Source of the DNA: Brevibacillus fluminis
Lineage (GTDB): Bacteria; Bacillota; Bacilli; Brevibacillales; Brevibacillaceae
Assembly (NCBI RefSeq): GCF_003710825.1
Contig: NZ_RHHQ01000012.1
Location: forward strand, 496,001-560,000
Reading direction: 5' to 3'
Length of the DNA stretch: 64,000 nucleotides
Each line of letters begins with the position of its first letter. Position 1 is the stretch's first letter. Shown one piece after another: positions 52,290 through 62,074 of the stretch. The position numbers and the translations under genes are program-made. The notes beneath the pieces are model-generated. The model saw only the letters and a program-made list of their open reading frames with translations. It was not told the DNA's origin and ran no database searches.

Positions 52290-53486
52290 ATGAGTTCACT
52301 ACTGTCACAGCTAAAAGAGCATATTCACGATATGGAAGCGCAAATGGTCGAATGGCGTCGTCACTTTCACCAATATCCGGAACTTTCCTTTCATGAAGTA
52401 AAGACACCTGCCATGATCGCCGATATTTTACGCGGCTTGGAACTAGATGAAGTGCGGACGGGTGTCGGCGGACGCGGTGTCGTCGGCGTTTTGCGCGGGG
52501 GACAGCCGGGCAAAACAGTCGCGATCCGCGCTGATTTCGACGCCCTGCCGATTCAAGATTTAAAGGATGTCCCGTACAAATCAAAAATACCTGGCGTCAT
52601 GCATGCTTGCGGCCATGACGCCCATACCGCCACTCTGCTCGGGCTGGCCAGCGTGCTGGCTGGACATCGGGCAGAGATCCCCGGCACAATCGTCTTCGTG
52701 TTCCAGCATGCGGAGGAAGAGCTGCCCGGCGGTGCCAAACAGATGGTGGAAGACGGTGCGCTGGACGGCGTAGACGCGATTTTTGGCGCGCATCTCTGGT
52801 CTTCTGCTCCGGTTGGGGAGGTTTGGATAGGCTCGGGGCCGGTAATGGCCAACGCTGACGATTTCACTATCAACATCCAGGGCAAAGGCGGCCACGGCGC
52901 CATTCCGCAGCAGACGGTGGACTCCATCGTCATCGGCTCGCAGATCGTCATGAATTTGCAAACGATCGCAAGCCGCAATGTCAGCCCGCTTGACAGCGTG
53001 GTCGTGACGGTCGGTACGTTCACTGCGGGCGACAACTTCAATGTCATCGCGGACACATGCCGCATGACGGGCACGGCGCGTTCCTTCTCCGCTGAGGTGA
53101 GGGATCGGGCAGAAGCGCGTATCCAGGAAATCGTCGAAGGCACCGCACGCATGATGGGCGGAAGCGCTACTGTGGAATACACGCGCGGCTATCCGGCCGT
53201 CATCAATACGGAAGCGGAAGCCGAGATCGTTCGCCAGTCCGCAGTCGAAGCGGTTGGCGAAGCGGCGGTGAAAACGGTTGAGCCGACGATGGGCGGCGAA
53301 GATTTCTCCTATTACTTGCAAAAAGTGCCTGGCGCATTCGTCTTCATCGGCGCCGGCAATCCGGAAAAAGGTGCCGCATACCCGCACCATCATCCCCGTT
53401 TCGATATCGATGAGAGATCGATGGTGATTTCAGCAGAGGTGCTCGGAAAAAGCGCTCTGCACTATCTCTTCACGAATCAAGCGTAA
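52290..53486 (+). CDS. M20-family amidohydrolase (N-acyl-amino-acid amidohydrolase/hippurase type)
   Basis: The 398-residue metallo-enzyme has metal/active-site motifs HACGHDAHTA (C107, H109, D110), HAEEELPGG (E143-E144) and MGGEDFSYY, plus a dimerisation insert. The C-in-CGHD version is typical of the amidohydrolase/carboxypeptidase subset (hippurase, N-acetyl-diaminopimelate deacetylase). It hydrolyses N-acyl amino acids or related amides in the cytoplasm. The start follows AAAGGAGTG. It stands alone, terminated by a good hairpin. Confidence 0.9.
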   Translation: MSSLLSQLKEHIHDMEAQMVEWRRHFHQYPELSFHEVKTPAMIADILRGLELDEVRTGVGGRGVVGVLRGGQPGKTVAIRADFDALPIQDLKDVPYKSKIPGVMHACGHDAHTATLLGLASVLAGHRAEIPGTIVFVFQHAEEELPGGAKQMVEDGALDGVDAIFGAHLWSSAPVGEVWIGSGPVMANADDFTINIQGKGGHGAIPQQTVDSIVIGSQIVMNLQTIASRNVSPLDSVVVTVGTFTAGDNFNVIADTCRMTGTARSFSAEVRDRAEARIQEIVEGTARMMGGSATVEYTRGYPAVINTEAEAEIVRQSAVEAVGEAAVKTVEPTMGGEDFSYYLQKVPGAFVFIGAGNPEKGAAYPHHHPRFDIDERSMVISAEVLGKSALHYLFTNQA

Positions 53487-53492
53487 TACGAC

Positions 53493-53526
53493 AAGCGCTC
53501 TGCTGTTTGTAAGCAGGGCGCTTTCC
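53493..53526 (+). terminator. Rho-independent terminator after the M20 amidohydrolase
   Basis: AAGCGCTCTGCT and AGCAGGGCGCTT form the stem; the T tail is short (TTTCC). Confidence 0.7.
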
Positions 53527-53615
53527 TATTTGACGCCCATTCCTGCGTTTGGCAGAAACGAACCCTCATCCGTCGACATAAGCTATCACTGGGAGGAAGG
53601 GGTGTTCTTCGGGGA

Positions 53616-54707
53616 ATGAGCCAACCATACATCGGCATTTTAACTTGGAGGAACGGGACCCGCTTTGGCGAGCCAGCTTTTTTTCGCCGTCTGATCCGTG
53701 CGGGACAGAAGCTCGGCGCTACGGTTTTTCTTTTTTCACTTCAGGATGTGGCATTGGAGAGAAGGCGGGTGCGAGGCTTCGTACCAGACGGAGTGGGAAA
53801 ATGGAAGAGCAAATGGTACCCTTGGCCCGACATCGTGCTGGATCGCTACCGCTACTATCCGCTGAAACGGCACGAGGCGTATTTGCCGTTTCGGCAGCAA
53901 AATTTGTTTCGCTATGCCAACAGCCGATTCGCGAACAAATGGAAGGTGCATCAGATGCTGTGGGACGACGGGCGCATGCGGCCCTGGCTTCCGGAAACGT
54001 TCGCTTATGAGAGGGACCAATTGGAACAGATGCTCACCCGTCATCGGTTGCTTTATGTGAAACCGAGCAATGGCACGGGGGGAAGAAGCATCCTGCGCAT
54101 CGAAAGCACCCCGCACGGCTATCTGCTGTGGGGCAGAGGGAAAAAGCAAAACAAGGAGCAGCTTGGAATCAAAACGAAAGCGGAGCTGTGTACATTCATT
54201 GAATCGTGGATTCAGACAGAACGTTCTGGCAACGAAATTTTTCTCATTCAACAGGGGCTTGAACTCAACCTGATCCCGGATCGGACCGCGGACATTCGGC
54301 TCTTGATCCAAAAAAATAAGACAGGCGAGTGGAAAACGACAGGGATTGGGGCGCGTATCGGCGCAGCCCATAGCTCAACGTCCAATCTGCACGGCGGCGG
54401 AAAAGCGATGGCGGCGTTTGACTTCCTCGTCGAACATTTCGGCGAATCGGAGGCGCAGCGAATCATTAGCGAATGCCGGTCGATGGCCAAGTTGGCCGTT
54501 CATGCGATTGAGGAAAAGTATGGACAGATGGTCGAATTCGGCATGGATATCGGGGTGGACACGAGCGGGCATGTCTGGTTGATCGAGTTCAATCCGAAGC
54601 CGGGCCGCGAAATTTTTCGTGAGCTGGGCGATATGAAGCGGTACGAGGTGGCAATCAGGCGCCCGCTTGAATATGCGCTCTATTTGTTAGATCAAGAGGG
54701 CGCGTAG
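53616..54707 (+). CDS. YheC/YheD-family spore-coat-associated ATP-grasp protein
   Basis: The 363-residue protein carries the YheC/D signature: an N-terminal IGILTWRNGTRFGEPAFFRRLI block, RYRYYPLKRHEAYLPFRQQN, and the ATP-grasp body with YVKPSNGTGGRSILRI and DIGVDTSGHVWLIEFNPKPGRE (metal-binding E/N). In Bacillus these are endospore-coat-associated. The presence implies a sporulating host. ATG 53616 is used; a GTG 16 bases earlier runs into a stop. No partner gene nearby. Confidence 0.9.
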   Translation: MSQPYIGILTWRNGTRFGEPAFFRRLIRAGQKLGATVFLFSLQDVALERRRVRGFVPDGVGKWKSKWYPWPDIVLDRYRYYPLKRHEAYLPFRQQNLFRYANSRFANKWKVHQMLWDDGRMRPWLPETFAYERDQLEQMLTRHRLLYVKPSNGTGGRSILRIESTPHGYLLWGRGKKQNKEQLGIKTKAELCTFIESWIQTERSGNEIFLIQQGLELNLIPDRTADIRLLIQKNKTGEWKTTGIGARIGAAHSSTSNLHGGGKAMAAFDFLVEHFGESEAQRIISECRSMAKLAVHAIEEKYGQMVEFGMDIGVDTSGHVWLIEFNPKPGREIFRELGDMKRYEVAIRRPLEYALYLLDQEGA

Positions 54708-54723
54708 TATGATGGAGGAAAGA

Positions 54724-54765
54724 AGAGGCACTTTCGCGTAAGGGAGCGGGTGCCTTTTCCTTTAA
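54724..54765 (+). terminator. Probable terminator after the YheC/D gene
   Basis: AAGAGGCAC and GTGCCTTTTCC form a short stem with a long loop and a weak T tail. Confidence 0.45.
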
Positions 54766-54808
54766 GCAACTCTCATTCGAAATAAGCGAGAGGAAAGGGC
54801 GATCGGTC

Positions 54809-55648
54809 ATGAGTGGACAAGCATTTTTGATTGAAGCGGGAGAAAATCGTACAATTCGCGGCAACGTGCATGACAATGGACAGGCAGCAGGAGGCGCGAA
54901 ACCAATCTTGATTTTTTGCCATGGCTTCAAAGGGTTTAAAGATTGGGGCAGCTTCCCGTATGCATGCGAGCAGCTTGCCCATCGGGGAATTACGGTCATC
55001 CGGATCAATTTTTCCCATAACGGAGTGGGAGAGACGGATTTTGATGAATTGGACAAGTTTGCGATTAATACCTATGAGAAAGAACTGGAGGATTTGGCCA
55101 CGGTCGTTGGGGAGTTGAACGCAGGTAGGCTGCCGGTGCCGCAAGAGGCTGACAAAAACCAGCTCTTTATCGTGGGACACAGCAAAGGCGGAGGCGACGC
55201 CATCTTGTTCGGGGCCCATCACCCGCAAGTGAAAGGAATCATTACCTGGAATGGCATCGCGGATGTCAACCTGTTTGATGCAAGACTCAGAAAAGAGATC
55301 GCAGAAAACGGCGTAGGCTATATCGCGAATGCGCGGACTCGCCAGCAAATGCCGATCACGCAAGCAGTCATCGACGATGTCGATCGCAACAAGGAAGCAT
55401 ATGACCTGCTGGCAAAAGTAAGAGAAATGGAGCAGCCGCTGTTGATTGTGCAAGGCGATGCCGATTTTGACCGGCTGGTGGAAGGGTCAAAACGGCTGCA
55501 TGCTGCAGATGCGGACAGTCGCTTGCATGTCATTGCCGCAGGCGATCATGTCTGGAATACGCGCCATCCGTTTGCCGGAACGACTCCGCAGCTGGAGGAA
55601 GTCATCGAGGTGACATCCAACTTTATCCAAGATATTTCTCACCCTTAA
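54809..55648 (+). CDS. Alpha/beta hydrolase (dienelactone-hydrolase-like)
   Basis: The 279-residue hydrolase has the nucleophile elbow GHSKGG (S125), the oxyanion region FCHGFKGFKDWGSFP, and a C-terminal catalytic His in GDHVWNTRHPF. The acid is likely the Asp in QGDADFDRL. Esterase or acyl-peptidase activity is expected; the natural substrate is unknown. The start follows AGGAAAGGG. Single-gene unit. Confidence 0.88.
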   Translation: MSGQAFLIEAGENRTIRGNVHDNGQAAGGAKPILIFCHGFKGFKDWGSFPYACEQLAHRGITVIRINFSHNGVGETDFDELDKFAINTYEKELEDLATVVGELNAGRLPVPQEADKNQLFIVGHSKGGGDAILFGAHHPQVKGIITWNGIADVNLFDARLRKEIAENGVGYIANARTRQQMPITQAVIDDVDRNKEAYDLLAKVREMEQPLLIVQGDADFDRLVEGSKRLHAADADSRLHVIAAGDHVWNTRHPFAGTTPQLEEVIEVTSNFIQDISHP

Positions 55649-55685
55649 CATTTTGATATGTGGTATACTTGTAGGCAGCACTTAA

Positions 55686-55699
55686 CTACTAATTAGTAG
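55686..55699. promoter_or_regulatory. 14-base perfect palindrome upstream of cimA
   Basis: CTACTAATTAGTAG lies 45 bases before the cimA start and about 20 bases after a TATACT-type -10 (about 55664-55669). Possible operator. No T-box elements seen. Confidence 0.45.
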
Positions 55700-55743
55700 A
55701 AGATTCAAACAATTTTGCGAATAATGAGTTGGAGTGGAGAAAA

Positions 55744-57369
55744 ATGAGAGACAACAAAATCCATCTGTACGATACCACTCTGCGCGACGGGACGCAGGGT
55801 GAGGGGATCAGTTTATCTGTAGAGGACAAAGTAAAGATTGCGATTCGCCTCGATCAGTTCGGGATGGATTTTATTGAAGGCGGATGGCCGGGCAGCAATC
55901 CGAAAGATATGGCTTTCTTTGATCGGATGAAAGAAATGAAGCTTAACCATGCGCGAATCGCAGCATTCGGCAGCACCTGTCGTCCAAACGTGGCTGCCGA
56001 TGAGGATGCCAACCTGCGCGCGCTGATCGATAGCGGCGTCACGGTGGCTACGATTTTCGGGAAATCATGGGACTTGCACGTGACCGAAGCACTGAAAACG
56101 ACGCTGGACGAAAACTTGCGCATGGTGGGCGATTCCGTTCGCTTCCTCAAAGCAAACGGACTGACGGTCATTTTTGACGCCGAGCATTTCTTTGACGGCT
56201 ATAAAAACAATGCGGCGTACGCGGTTTCCGTATTGAAAGCGGCTGAGGAGGCGGGCGCGGATTGGGTCGTGCTGTGTGACACGAATGGCGGCAGCCTGCC
56301 TGATGAAGTGTTTACGATCGTCTCTGCGGTTGTACCGCAGCTTGCAGTTCCGCTGGGTATCCACGCACATAACGATGGCGAGCTGGCGGTAGCCAATACG
56401 CTTGCAGCGATTCGTGCCGGAGCGATGCAGGTGCAAGGGACCGTTAACGGGATCGGCGAACGCTGTGGAAACGCTAACCTCGTCTCCGTCATTCCCAACC
56501 TGCAGCTGAAGCTGGGCTACTCCTGTGTGTCCGAAGAAAATTTGGGGCAGCTCACCAAGCTATCTCGCTATGTAGCGGAAATCGCCAACATGTCCATGCC
56601 AAACAACCAGCCGTTCGTCGGCAACAGCGCGTTTGCCCATAAAGGCGGCATCCATGTGAGCGCGGTCTTGAAAAACCCGCAAACGTACGAGCACATGGAG
56701 CCTGAGCTGATCGGCAACCGCCGCCGCGTGCTTGTTTCCGAGCTGGCTGGCCAAAGCAATCTGCTAGCGAAAGCAGACGAGCTGAATGTTTCGTTTGACC
56801 AGGAGAAGGCGGAATCGCGCGAAATGATCAAGCTGATCAAGGAGCGGGAATACCAAGGCTACCAATACGAGGGCGCAGAAGCGTCGCTATCGCTTTTAAT
56901 GCTTGAAGGCACAGGCAAGCTCAATGAGCTGTTCTCGCTCGAATCTTTCAAAATCTTCATGGAAAAGTCGCCGGAGCGTTCCATCTTGTCCGAGGCAATG
57001 GTCAAGCTGAACATCAACGGGCAAATCATGCATACGGCCGCGGAAGGGAATGGACCGGTCAACGCGCTTGACCACGCGCTGCGCAAGGCATTGGAAAATC
57101 ATTTCCCTTGTCTGGGCGAAATGCATCTGACCGACTACAAGGTGCGCGTTCTGGACGAAGGTGAAGCGACTGCCGCCAAAGTACGCGTCTTGATCGAATC
57201 CGCGCGTAATGGCGAGAAATGGAGCACGGTCGGCGTTTCCACCAACATCATCGAAGCGAGCTGGGAAGCGCTTGTGGACAGCGTGAGATACTTGCTGTGG
57301 AAAGAAGGCTGCGAGGCGCAAGAACCTGAAATTCAAGGCGAGTTGAAGGTCGGAATCGCGAATCACTAA
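55744..57369 (+). CDS. cimA: (R)-citramalate synthase CimA
   Basis: The 541-residue enzyme starts at ATG 55744 behind GGAGTGGAG. It has an HMGL-type TIM barrel with LYDTTLRDGTQGEGIS, the HxH motif GIHAHNDGELA and the NGIGERCGNANL loop. The last about 130 residues are the LeuA-type allosteric domain. Length and the GTQ variant identify the citramalate/homocitrate class: condensation of pyruvate and acetyl-CoA to citramalate, giving 2-oxobutyrate for isoleucine. No ilv or leu genes are adjacent, so it acts as a stand-alone entry point; regulation may use the palindrome upstream. Confidence 0.94.
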   Translation: MRDNKIHLYDTTLRDGTQGEGISLSVEDKVKIAIRLDQFGMDFIEGGWPGSNPKDMAFFDRMKEMKLNHARIAAFGSTCRPNVAADEDANLRALIDSGVTVATIFGKSWDLHVTEALKTTLDENLRMVGDSVRFLKANGLTVIFDAEHFFDGYKNNAAYAVSVLKAAEEAGADWVVLCDTNGGSLPDEVFTIVSAVVPQLAVPLGIHAHNDGELAVANTLAAIRAGAMQVQGTVNGIGERCGNANLVSVIPNLQLKLGYSCVSEENLGQLTKLSRYVAEIANMSMPNNQPFVGNSAFAHKGGIHVSAVLKNPQTYEHMEPELIGNRRRVLVSELAGQSNLLAKADELNVSFDQEKAESREMIKLIKEREYQGYQYEGAEASLSLLMLEGTGKLNELFSLESFKIFMEKSPERSILSEAMVKLNINGQIMHTAAEGNGPVNALDHALRKALENHFPCLGEMHLTDYKVRVLDEGEATAAKVRVLIESARNGEKWSTVGVSTNIIEASWEALVDSVRYLLWKEGCEAQEPEIQGELKVGIANH

Positions 57370-57396
57370 ACATATGGAAAAAAGTGCGAAAATGTT

Positions 57397-57426
57397 GAGG
57401 CCGAGTCGTTTGACTTGGCCTTTTTG
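57397..57426 (+). terminator. Rho-independent terminator after cimA
   Basis: AGGCCGAGTC and GACTTGGCCT form the stem around GTTT, followed by TTTTT. Confidence 0.85.
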
Positions 57427-57456
57427 CGGGTAAACAAAAAGAAGGGAGGGATGGGG

Positions 57457-57996
57457 ATGCTACGACCGTCATATAAGAAGAGAACATGGATTACGTTGGC
57501 GGTCGCGACGCTGCTCTATTCCTTGTTTTCTTACGCTACATCTGACATTGAAATTGCCAACAACAGCTTCCGGCCGGCGATCGCGCTGCTCAGCGCCTTT
57601 GCGGGTGTCTATGGGCCGGTGTACGGGTTTATCGCCGGCTTTTTGGGAAATATCGGTGTTGATTGGCTAAATAACCAGTTTTGGTGGAATTGGAGCCTGG
57701 GCAACGGAATCATCGGGCTGCTCTGCGGGCTGATGGTGTATGTGCCGGAGTATCCGCCAAAAGACGGGAAGCTGACCGCTATGCAGTGGGTCATGTTTCT
57801 AATTTTCATTATGGTCGGCAATTATGTCGGCTTGACATTCGCAGCTGTTCTGGATGTGCTGCTCGACCGCATTCCCTTTCCACAGGCTGTGTTCGGCAGT
57901 GCAATTACGCCTGCCACCATTAATTTCCTTTCATCCCTCGTGCTAGCTCCTCCCTTGCTGATGATTTTGCTGAACTGGAGAATGAAAGAAGACTAA
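57457..57996 (+). CDS. ECF-transporter S-component-like membrane protein
   Basis: I use ATG 57457, six bases after GAAGGGAGGG; the nearer ATG 57451 overlaps the site. The 179-residue protein has five to six membrane segments and the pattern FRPAIALLSAFAGVYGPVYGFIAGFLGNIGVDW, typical of vitamin-uptake S components. No ATPase or T component is adjacent, so it would use a shared group II energy module. Substrate unknown (hydroxymethylpyrimidine/thiamine-type possible). Confidence 0.8.
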   Translation: MLRPSYKKRTWITLAVATLLYSLFSYATSDIEIANNSFRPAIALLSAFAGVYGPVYGFIAGFLGNIGVDWLNNQFWWNWSLGNGIIGLLCGLMVYVPEYPPKDGKLTAMQWVMFLIFIMVGNYVGLTFAAVLDVLLDRIPFPQAVFGSAITPATINFLSSLVLAPPLLMILLNWRMKED

Positions 57997-58050
57997 AAAG
58001 ACCACGTTCCCGTCCGAGTGGAAAATGCCTGGACGAAAACGTGGTCTTTT
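57995..58050. terminator. Bidirectional terminator between convergent genes
   Basis: AAAAAGACCACGTT and AACGTGGTCTTTTT form a 14-base stem, with an inner CGTCC/GGACG pair. It serves the ECF-like gene and the minus-strand MFS gene, whose stop it touches. Confidence 0.85.
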
Positions 58051-59196
58051 TTAGTTCGCTGCTTCGACGGAACGGCTGCGCAAAAACAAGCTGAACAGCA
58101 AGCTGGCGAATGAAAGTCCAGCCATCATCAGAAAGAGGGAGGAGGTGCCGAAATGATCCAGCACCCAGCCGCCCAACACCGACCCGACCATTCCGGAAAT
58201 ACCGAAAAACAGGATGGCGAGGACGGTTTGGCCGGTCGATTTCCATTCTTCCGGCACGACTTTGTACAAATACTGGATGGCCGCTGTGTAGAAAATGACA
58301 AACGTGATCCCTTGCATCAGCTGCAGCGCAACGATTTGTTCAGGGGTGACTGCGAGTGAACAAAGAAAATACCGAATCGTGTAACAAGCTGCGGCAAGCG
58401 AAATCAGCGTCACTTCTTTCATCCGGTTCAAAAACCAGAAGCTGATCGCAAAAAATACGACTTCGCTCACAGCATTCCAAAACCAGGCCTGGCCGACCAA
58501 GCCGGTAGACCCGCCCAAGCTTTGGATGGCGACGCCGAGAAAGTGGTCGTTCATCCGATGGGGGAGCGCGGTCAGGAACACCAGCGCAAAAAACCAGAGC
58601 GTTTTTCGGTACGTGAAAAATTGGCCCAACGCCCGCAGCGAGACAGGTGTGCGTGCTGCAGTCACATCCGGCAGAAAAAAACAGGAAAGCACAGTGGCTA
58701 CACCAAAGATCGCGAACAAAACAGCGAGACTGCCCATCCCATATCCGTCAGCCACATAACCGGTGATCAAGGATGCGGTGGCGTATCCGATAGCACCGTA
58801 CATGCGGATCGAACCGAAGCTGATGCCGCGTTCTTGGGAAATGCGGTAATTGAGGCTTTCGGTCAATGGATCGGTTGGCAAAAAGAAAAAGTAAAGCAGA
58901 ACCGTCAACAGCAAAATGGACGTAAAGGCAGACAGCTGCAAAAGAAGGACGCCGAGGCCGATGGACAATAGCAAAATCAGCAAAATCACTTTTTTCACCG
59001 TTTTGTATCGGTCGCTGATGATACCCCATAGCGGCTGGGAGATGATCCCGGTTAACGCGCCGGCCCCGATGATAATACCGATTTGGGCGGCGGAAATGCC
59101 TTGGGACGAATAGTAAATCGGCAAAAAGGAAATGAAGATCGACAGCAGGGAAAAGTAAAAATAGTTATAAGCGCGAAGCGCGTAGATGGACGTCAC
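58051..59196 (-). CDS. MFS transporter (phenylpropionate-permease-like, PPP family)
   Basis: I start at GTG 59196, seven bases after AGGAGAG; TTG 59202 is too close to that site. The 381-residue protein has about 12 membrane segments and the HcaT/YcaD-like layout (YYSSQGISAAQIGIIIGAGALTGIISQPLWGIISDRYKTVKK, with the RxxG/DR-K loop after TM2). Likely a proton-driven transporter for an organic acid or sugar; substrate unknown. The minus strand also holds the U32 operon upstream, with a terminator between them. Confidence 0.88.
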   Translation of the reverse strand: MTSIYALRAYNYFYFSLLSIFISFLPIYYSSQGISAAQIGIIIGAGALTGIISQPLWGIISDRYKTVKKVILLILLLSIGLGVLLLQLSAFTSILLLTVLLYFFFLPTDPLTESLNYRISQERGISFGSIRMYGAIGYATASLITGYVADGYGMGSLAVLFAIFGVATVLSCFFLPDVTAARTPVSLRALGQFFTYRKTLWFFALVFLTALPHRMNDHFLGVAIQSLGGSTGLVGQAWFWNAVSEVVFFAISFWFLNRMKEVTLISLAAACYTIRYFLCSLAVTPEQIVALQLMQGITFVIFYTAAIQYLYKVVPEEWKSTGQTVLAILFFGISGMVGSVLGGWVLDHFGTSSLFLMMAGLSFASLLFSLFLRSRSVEAAN

Positions 59197-59263
59197 ACGC
59201 AATCTCTCCTAGTAGAAAACTTGGCTGCGCCATGCTTGCGATGCAGCCTTGGGAACATCTGTA

Positions 59264-59304
59264 TCAAAAAGGCTTTCTCCCGCAATGCTGCAAGAGAAAG
59301 CCTC
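59264..59304 (-). terminator. Terminator of the U32 peptidase/DUF1128 operon
   Basis: AGGCTTTCTC and GAGAAAGCCT form the stem, followed leftward by TTTTT. Confidence 0.85.
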
Positions 59305-59326
59305 TGTTTTGTACCGAAAAATCTCG

Positions 59327-59557
59327 TTAGCCTTGTTTTCTCATGCCACCCAGCTCTTCGACGATCAGGGTCATCTCATTGATACTGAAATTGGCTTTTT
59401 TCTGCACCATGTTGTACAGATACAGCAAATCTTCATAGTTGGCGAGATCGAAATCTTCGGGCCGCATAACAGCGGTGTTGGCCATGTTCAGCTTGGCCTT
59501 GATCCCTTCGATGATGATCGCCAAATTTTCTTGTGTTGCCTGGTTCAAATCTCCCAT
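59327..59557 (-). CDS. DUF1128 (UPF0435, YfkK-like) protein
   Basis: The 76-residue helical protein has the conserved pattern NTAVMRPEDFDLANYEDLLYLYNMVQKKANFSINEMTLIVEELGGMRK. Start ATG 59557 follows GGGAGAG. It lies 24 bases after the U32 peptidase stop and shares its transcript. Function is unknown in any organism I can name. Confidence 0.92.
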   Translation of the reverse strand: MGDLNQATQENLAIIIEGIKAKLNMANTAVMRPEDFDLANYEDLLYLYNMVQKKANFSINEMTLIVEELGGMRKQG

Positions 59558-59581
59558 ATGATTCTCTCCCTTTCCGCTCGT

Positions 59582-62074
59582 TTATTTCGTCAGTTGGCCG
59601 CGGGTTACGCCGAGCTGATTGGTCGCCTTCAGCGTCCGCCAAACCTGGGTACCGGTAATTTCGCCGCGCATCGCTTGGCGGTACAGACGGATGACTTCCT
59701 GGACGCGCTCCGCTTCCTCTTCAAGGAATTCGATGCGGAAGCTGCCGACGCCAAGATCCATGAACTCGCGCAAATACTCAGCGCCCGATTGGTCAATCGC
59801 GTTGTACACGGTATTGCGGCAACCGGTATCCACACGCACAGGGTGAGAGAAGCCAACGCGGTCCTTCAGCGAGATGCGGGATTCTTCACACGGCGTTCCG
59901 CAGTTCGTATGGTCGGTCCCCTCGCTCAAGAATGTGCAGTACACGCAGTGCTCAGTGTGGAACATCGGCATGTGCTGGTGAATGACGACCTCCATGTTCG
60001 GCGAATCGGCATTCCCCAGCAGATCGACCATTTGTTGGATGTTTAAATCATACGAAGCGGTTACGCGTTCCATACCGCTCTCGAGGAAGAGGTCGACTGT
60101 TTTATGATTGGACACGTTGAGTGAGAAGTCACCGATCAGCGGGATGGAGATCTCATCTCGACGCGACAGATAGTAATAGAGCGCGCCGGTATTGCGGACG
60201 AGGATCGCATCTGGCTTCGCTTTTGCGATGAGCGCAAGCACGCCATTCTCGTCTGGCATATGGATGCGCATGGTCGCCAGGGCGATCTTTTTGCCGAAGC
60301 GATGAGCAAGCTTCACCGCATCCGGGTATTGCTTGACGAATTCGAAATCCGCATACAGGAAGTCGACATCGGTTTGTGCAGCAGCCTCGATTTGTTCGAG
60401 CGAGCGGCAAAGGGCAGTCAAAAGCGGCTGCTTCCGATTTTTCACCAAATGGCTGTCAGCGTATGCGTCCACGTTCCGTTTGGTATACACGGGCGGCACC
60501 GAGCGCAGCGTCGTCAACTGCTCGACAGCTTCCCGGCGCATCCGGTTGAGCTCGCTCATCGGAACGATCACATCTCCCGTCAGGTCGACCGTAAGCTGGC
60601 CAGGCTCAAGGTAATACAATGTTCCGCCAAGGCGGCCAAGCTGATCATGGAGCGATTCGTGCGTCAGTGGGCGCTTCAGCGCAGTTTCCAGCAGGGGCTC
60701 CGATTGGATGCTCACGGCGTGGTTGGTACCGAGGTCGACCCATGTCGTTTTCAAATGTTCGCCAGTCTTTCCGCTAACATGGACGGCGAGTGGGAACGTC
60801 TGGTACGGCTTTTCGGTTTCAAACGTTTTGCGCAGACGCTTGTTCAATTCAGGGTCATTCGTTTTCCAGACGCGGTCGCCAACGTGGATGCGCTTCAGGT
60901 TAACGTCATTGCGGCCCATCACGATTTCATACTGTCCGCGCTCGACCTCGCCTTCCACCTTGCGCCCTTTCGTCAGGATGTCATAGACACGTCCGCCTTC
61001 TTCTTTCTGAGTTGGGTCACCTGCGTCAAACACGATCCCGTCGCCCCGCTTGACCGGAGAGTCCAGCTCAACAAGGATAGCGGTTGGCAGCACTTTTTTC
61101 ACTGTGCCTAAAAAGACACCGCGACTTTTCGGGAAGGTTCCGTCCAGCAAGGTTTTGTTGTTGGTACCGTCCAAAAAGCCGTGTGTAAAGCCGCGCGAAA
61201 AGCTTTGCTGCAGCTCACGGAGCTCGACCTTGCTCGGCTTGGCATCGACACCATCAAAATATTTATCGATGGCCGCGCGGTATTTGCTAACCACATTCGC
61301 GACGTATTCAGGCGATTTCAAGCGACCTTCGATTTTAAAAGAGGTAACACCCGCCTCGATCAGCTCCGGTACGATATCGATCGCGGCCAAATCTTTCGGG
61401 GAGAGCAGGTACGCTACGTTGCCCATCGGCTTTTCTACGCCATCGACCATCAGATCATATGGCAGGCGGCATGCTTGTGCGCATTCGCCGCGGTTTGCCG
61501 AGCGCCCGCCCCACATTTCTGATGTCAGGCACTGACCGGAGTATGAGACACACAGCGCGCCGTGGACGAACACTTCCATCGGCAGCTTCGCCGTGTCACC
61601 GATTTTTTTGATTTCTTTCAGCGAGTTTTCGCGTCCGAGTACGACACGCTCCAAATCGAACGGTTTGGTGAATTCCACCGCTTCCGGAGAAGTAATCGTC
61701 ATCTGGGTGGAGCCGTGGATCGGGAAATCAGGCGAAATCTCGCGAATCAATTTCACCAAACCGAGGTCCTGCACGATCAGGGCATCGACCCCAGCGGCCA
61801 TACAGGCTTCCACAAGCTTGCGAGCCTCATTCAATTCGTCTTCAAACACCAGAATATTAAAGGTAACAAAGCCTTTCACACCGTACAGGTGCAAAAACGC
61901 CATGATTTCCGGCAACTCATCCATTTTAAAGTTTTCAGCCCGGGCGCGGGCATTGAACTTTTCTACGCCAAAAAAGCAAGCGTTGGCGCCATTGGCAACT
62001 GCGGCCTTCAAACAATCCCAATTACCCGCAGGAGCGAGCAACTCGATATCTTCTCTTCTAATGATGTTCTGCAC
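59582..62074 (-). CDS. Peptidase U32 family protein with DUF3656 (RlhA-like, 23S rRNA/tRNA hydroxylation type)
   Basis: I start at GTG 62074, ten bases after GGAGGT; longer in-frame starts lack a site. The 830-residue protein begins IELLAPAGNWDCLKAAVANGANACFFG. It has the U32 cysteine motif SANRGECAQACRLPYDL, a middle DUF3656 region (about 360-500) and a second cysteine cluster CVYCTFLSEGTDHTNCGTPCEESR. The U32 group includes RlhA (rRNA ho5C2501) and TrhP (tRNA ho5U34), which use prephenate and a cysteine-bound iron-sulfur site rather than acting as peptidases. Which RNA is modified here is open. It starts the operon with DUF1128. Confidence 0.88.
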   Translation of the reverse strand: MQNIIRREDIELLAPAGNWDCLKAAVANGANACFFGVEKFNARARAENFKMDELPEIMAFLHLYGVKGFVTFNILVFEDELNEARKLVEACMAAGVDALIVQDLGLVKLIREISPDFPIHGSTQMTITSPEAVEFTKPFDLERVVLGRENSLKEIKKIGDTAKLPMEVFVHGALCVSYSGQCLTSEMWGGRSANRGECAQACRLPYDLMVDGVEKPMGNVAYLLSPKDLAAIDIVPELIEAGVTSFKIEGRLKSPEYVANVVSKYRAAIDKYFDGVDAKPSKVELRELQQSFSRGFTHGFLDGTNNKTLLDGTFPKSRGVFLGTVKKVLPTAILVELDSPVKRGDGIVFDAGDPTQKEEGGRVYDILTKGRKVEGEVERGQYEIVMGRNDVNLKRIHVGDRVWKTNDPELNKRLRKTFETEKPYQTFPLAVHVSGKTGEHLKTTWVDLGTNHAVSIQSEPLLETALKRPLTHESLHDQLGRLGGTLYYLEPGQLTVDLTGDVIVPMSELNRMRREAVEQLTTLRSVPPVYTKRNVDAYADSHLVKNRKQPLLTALCRSLEQIEAAAQTDVDFLYADFEFVKQYPDAVKLAHRFGKKIALATMRIHMPDENGVLALIAKAKPDAILVRNTGALYYYLSRRDEISIPLIGDFSLNVSNHKTVDLFLESGMERVTASYDLNIQQMVDLLGNADSPNMEVVIHQHMPMFHTEHCVYCTFLSEGTDHTNCGTPCEESRISLKDRVGFSHPVRVDTGCRNTVYNAIDQSGAEYLREFMDLGVGSFRIEFLEEEAERVQEVIRLYRQAMRGEITGTQVWRTLKATNQLGVTRGQLTK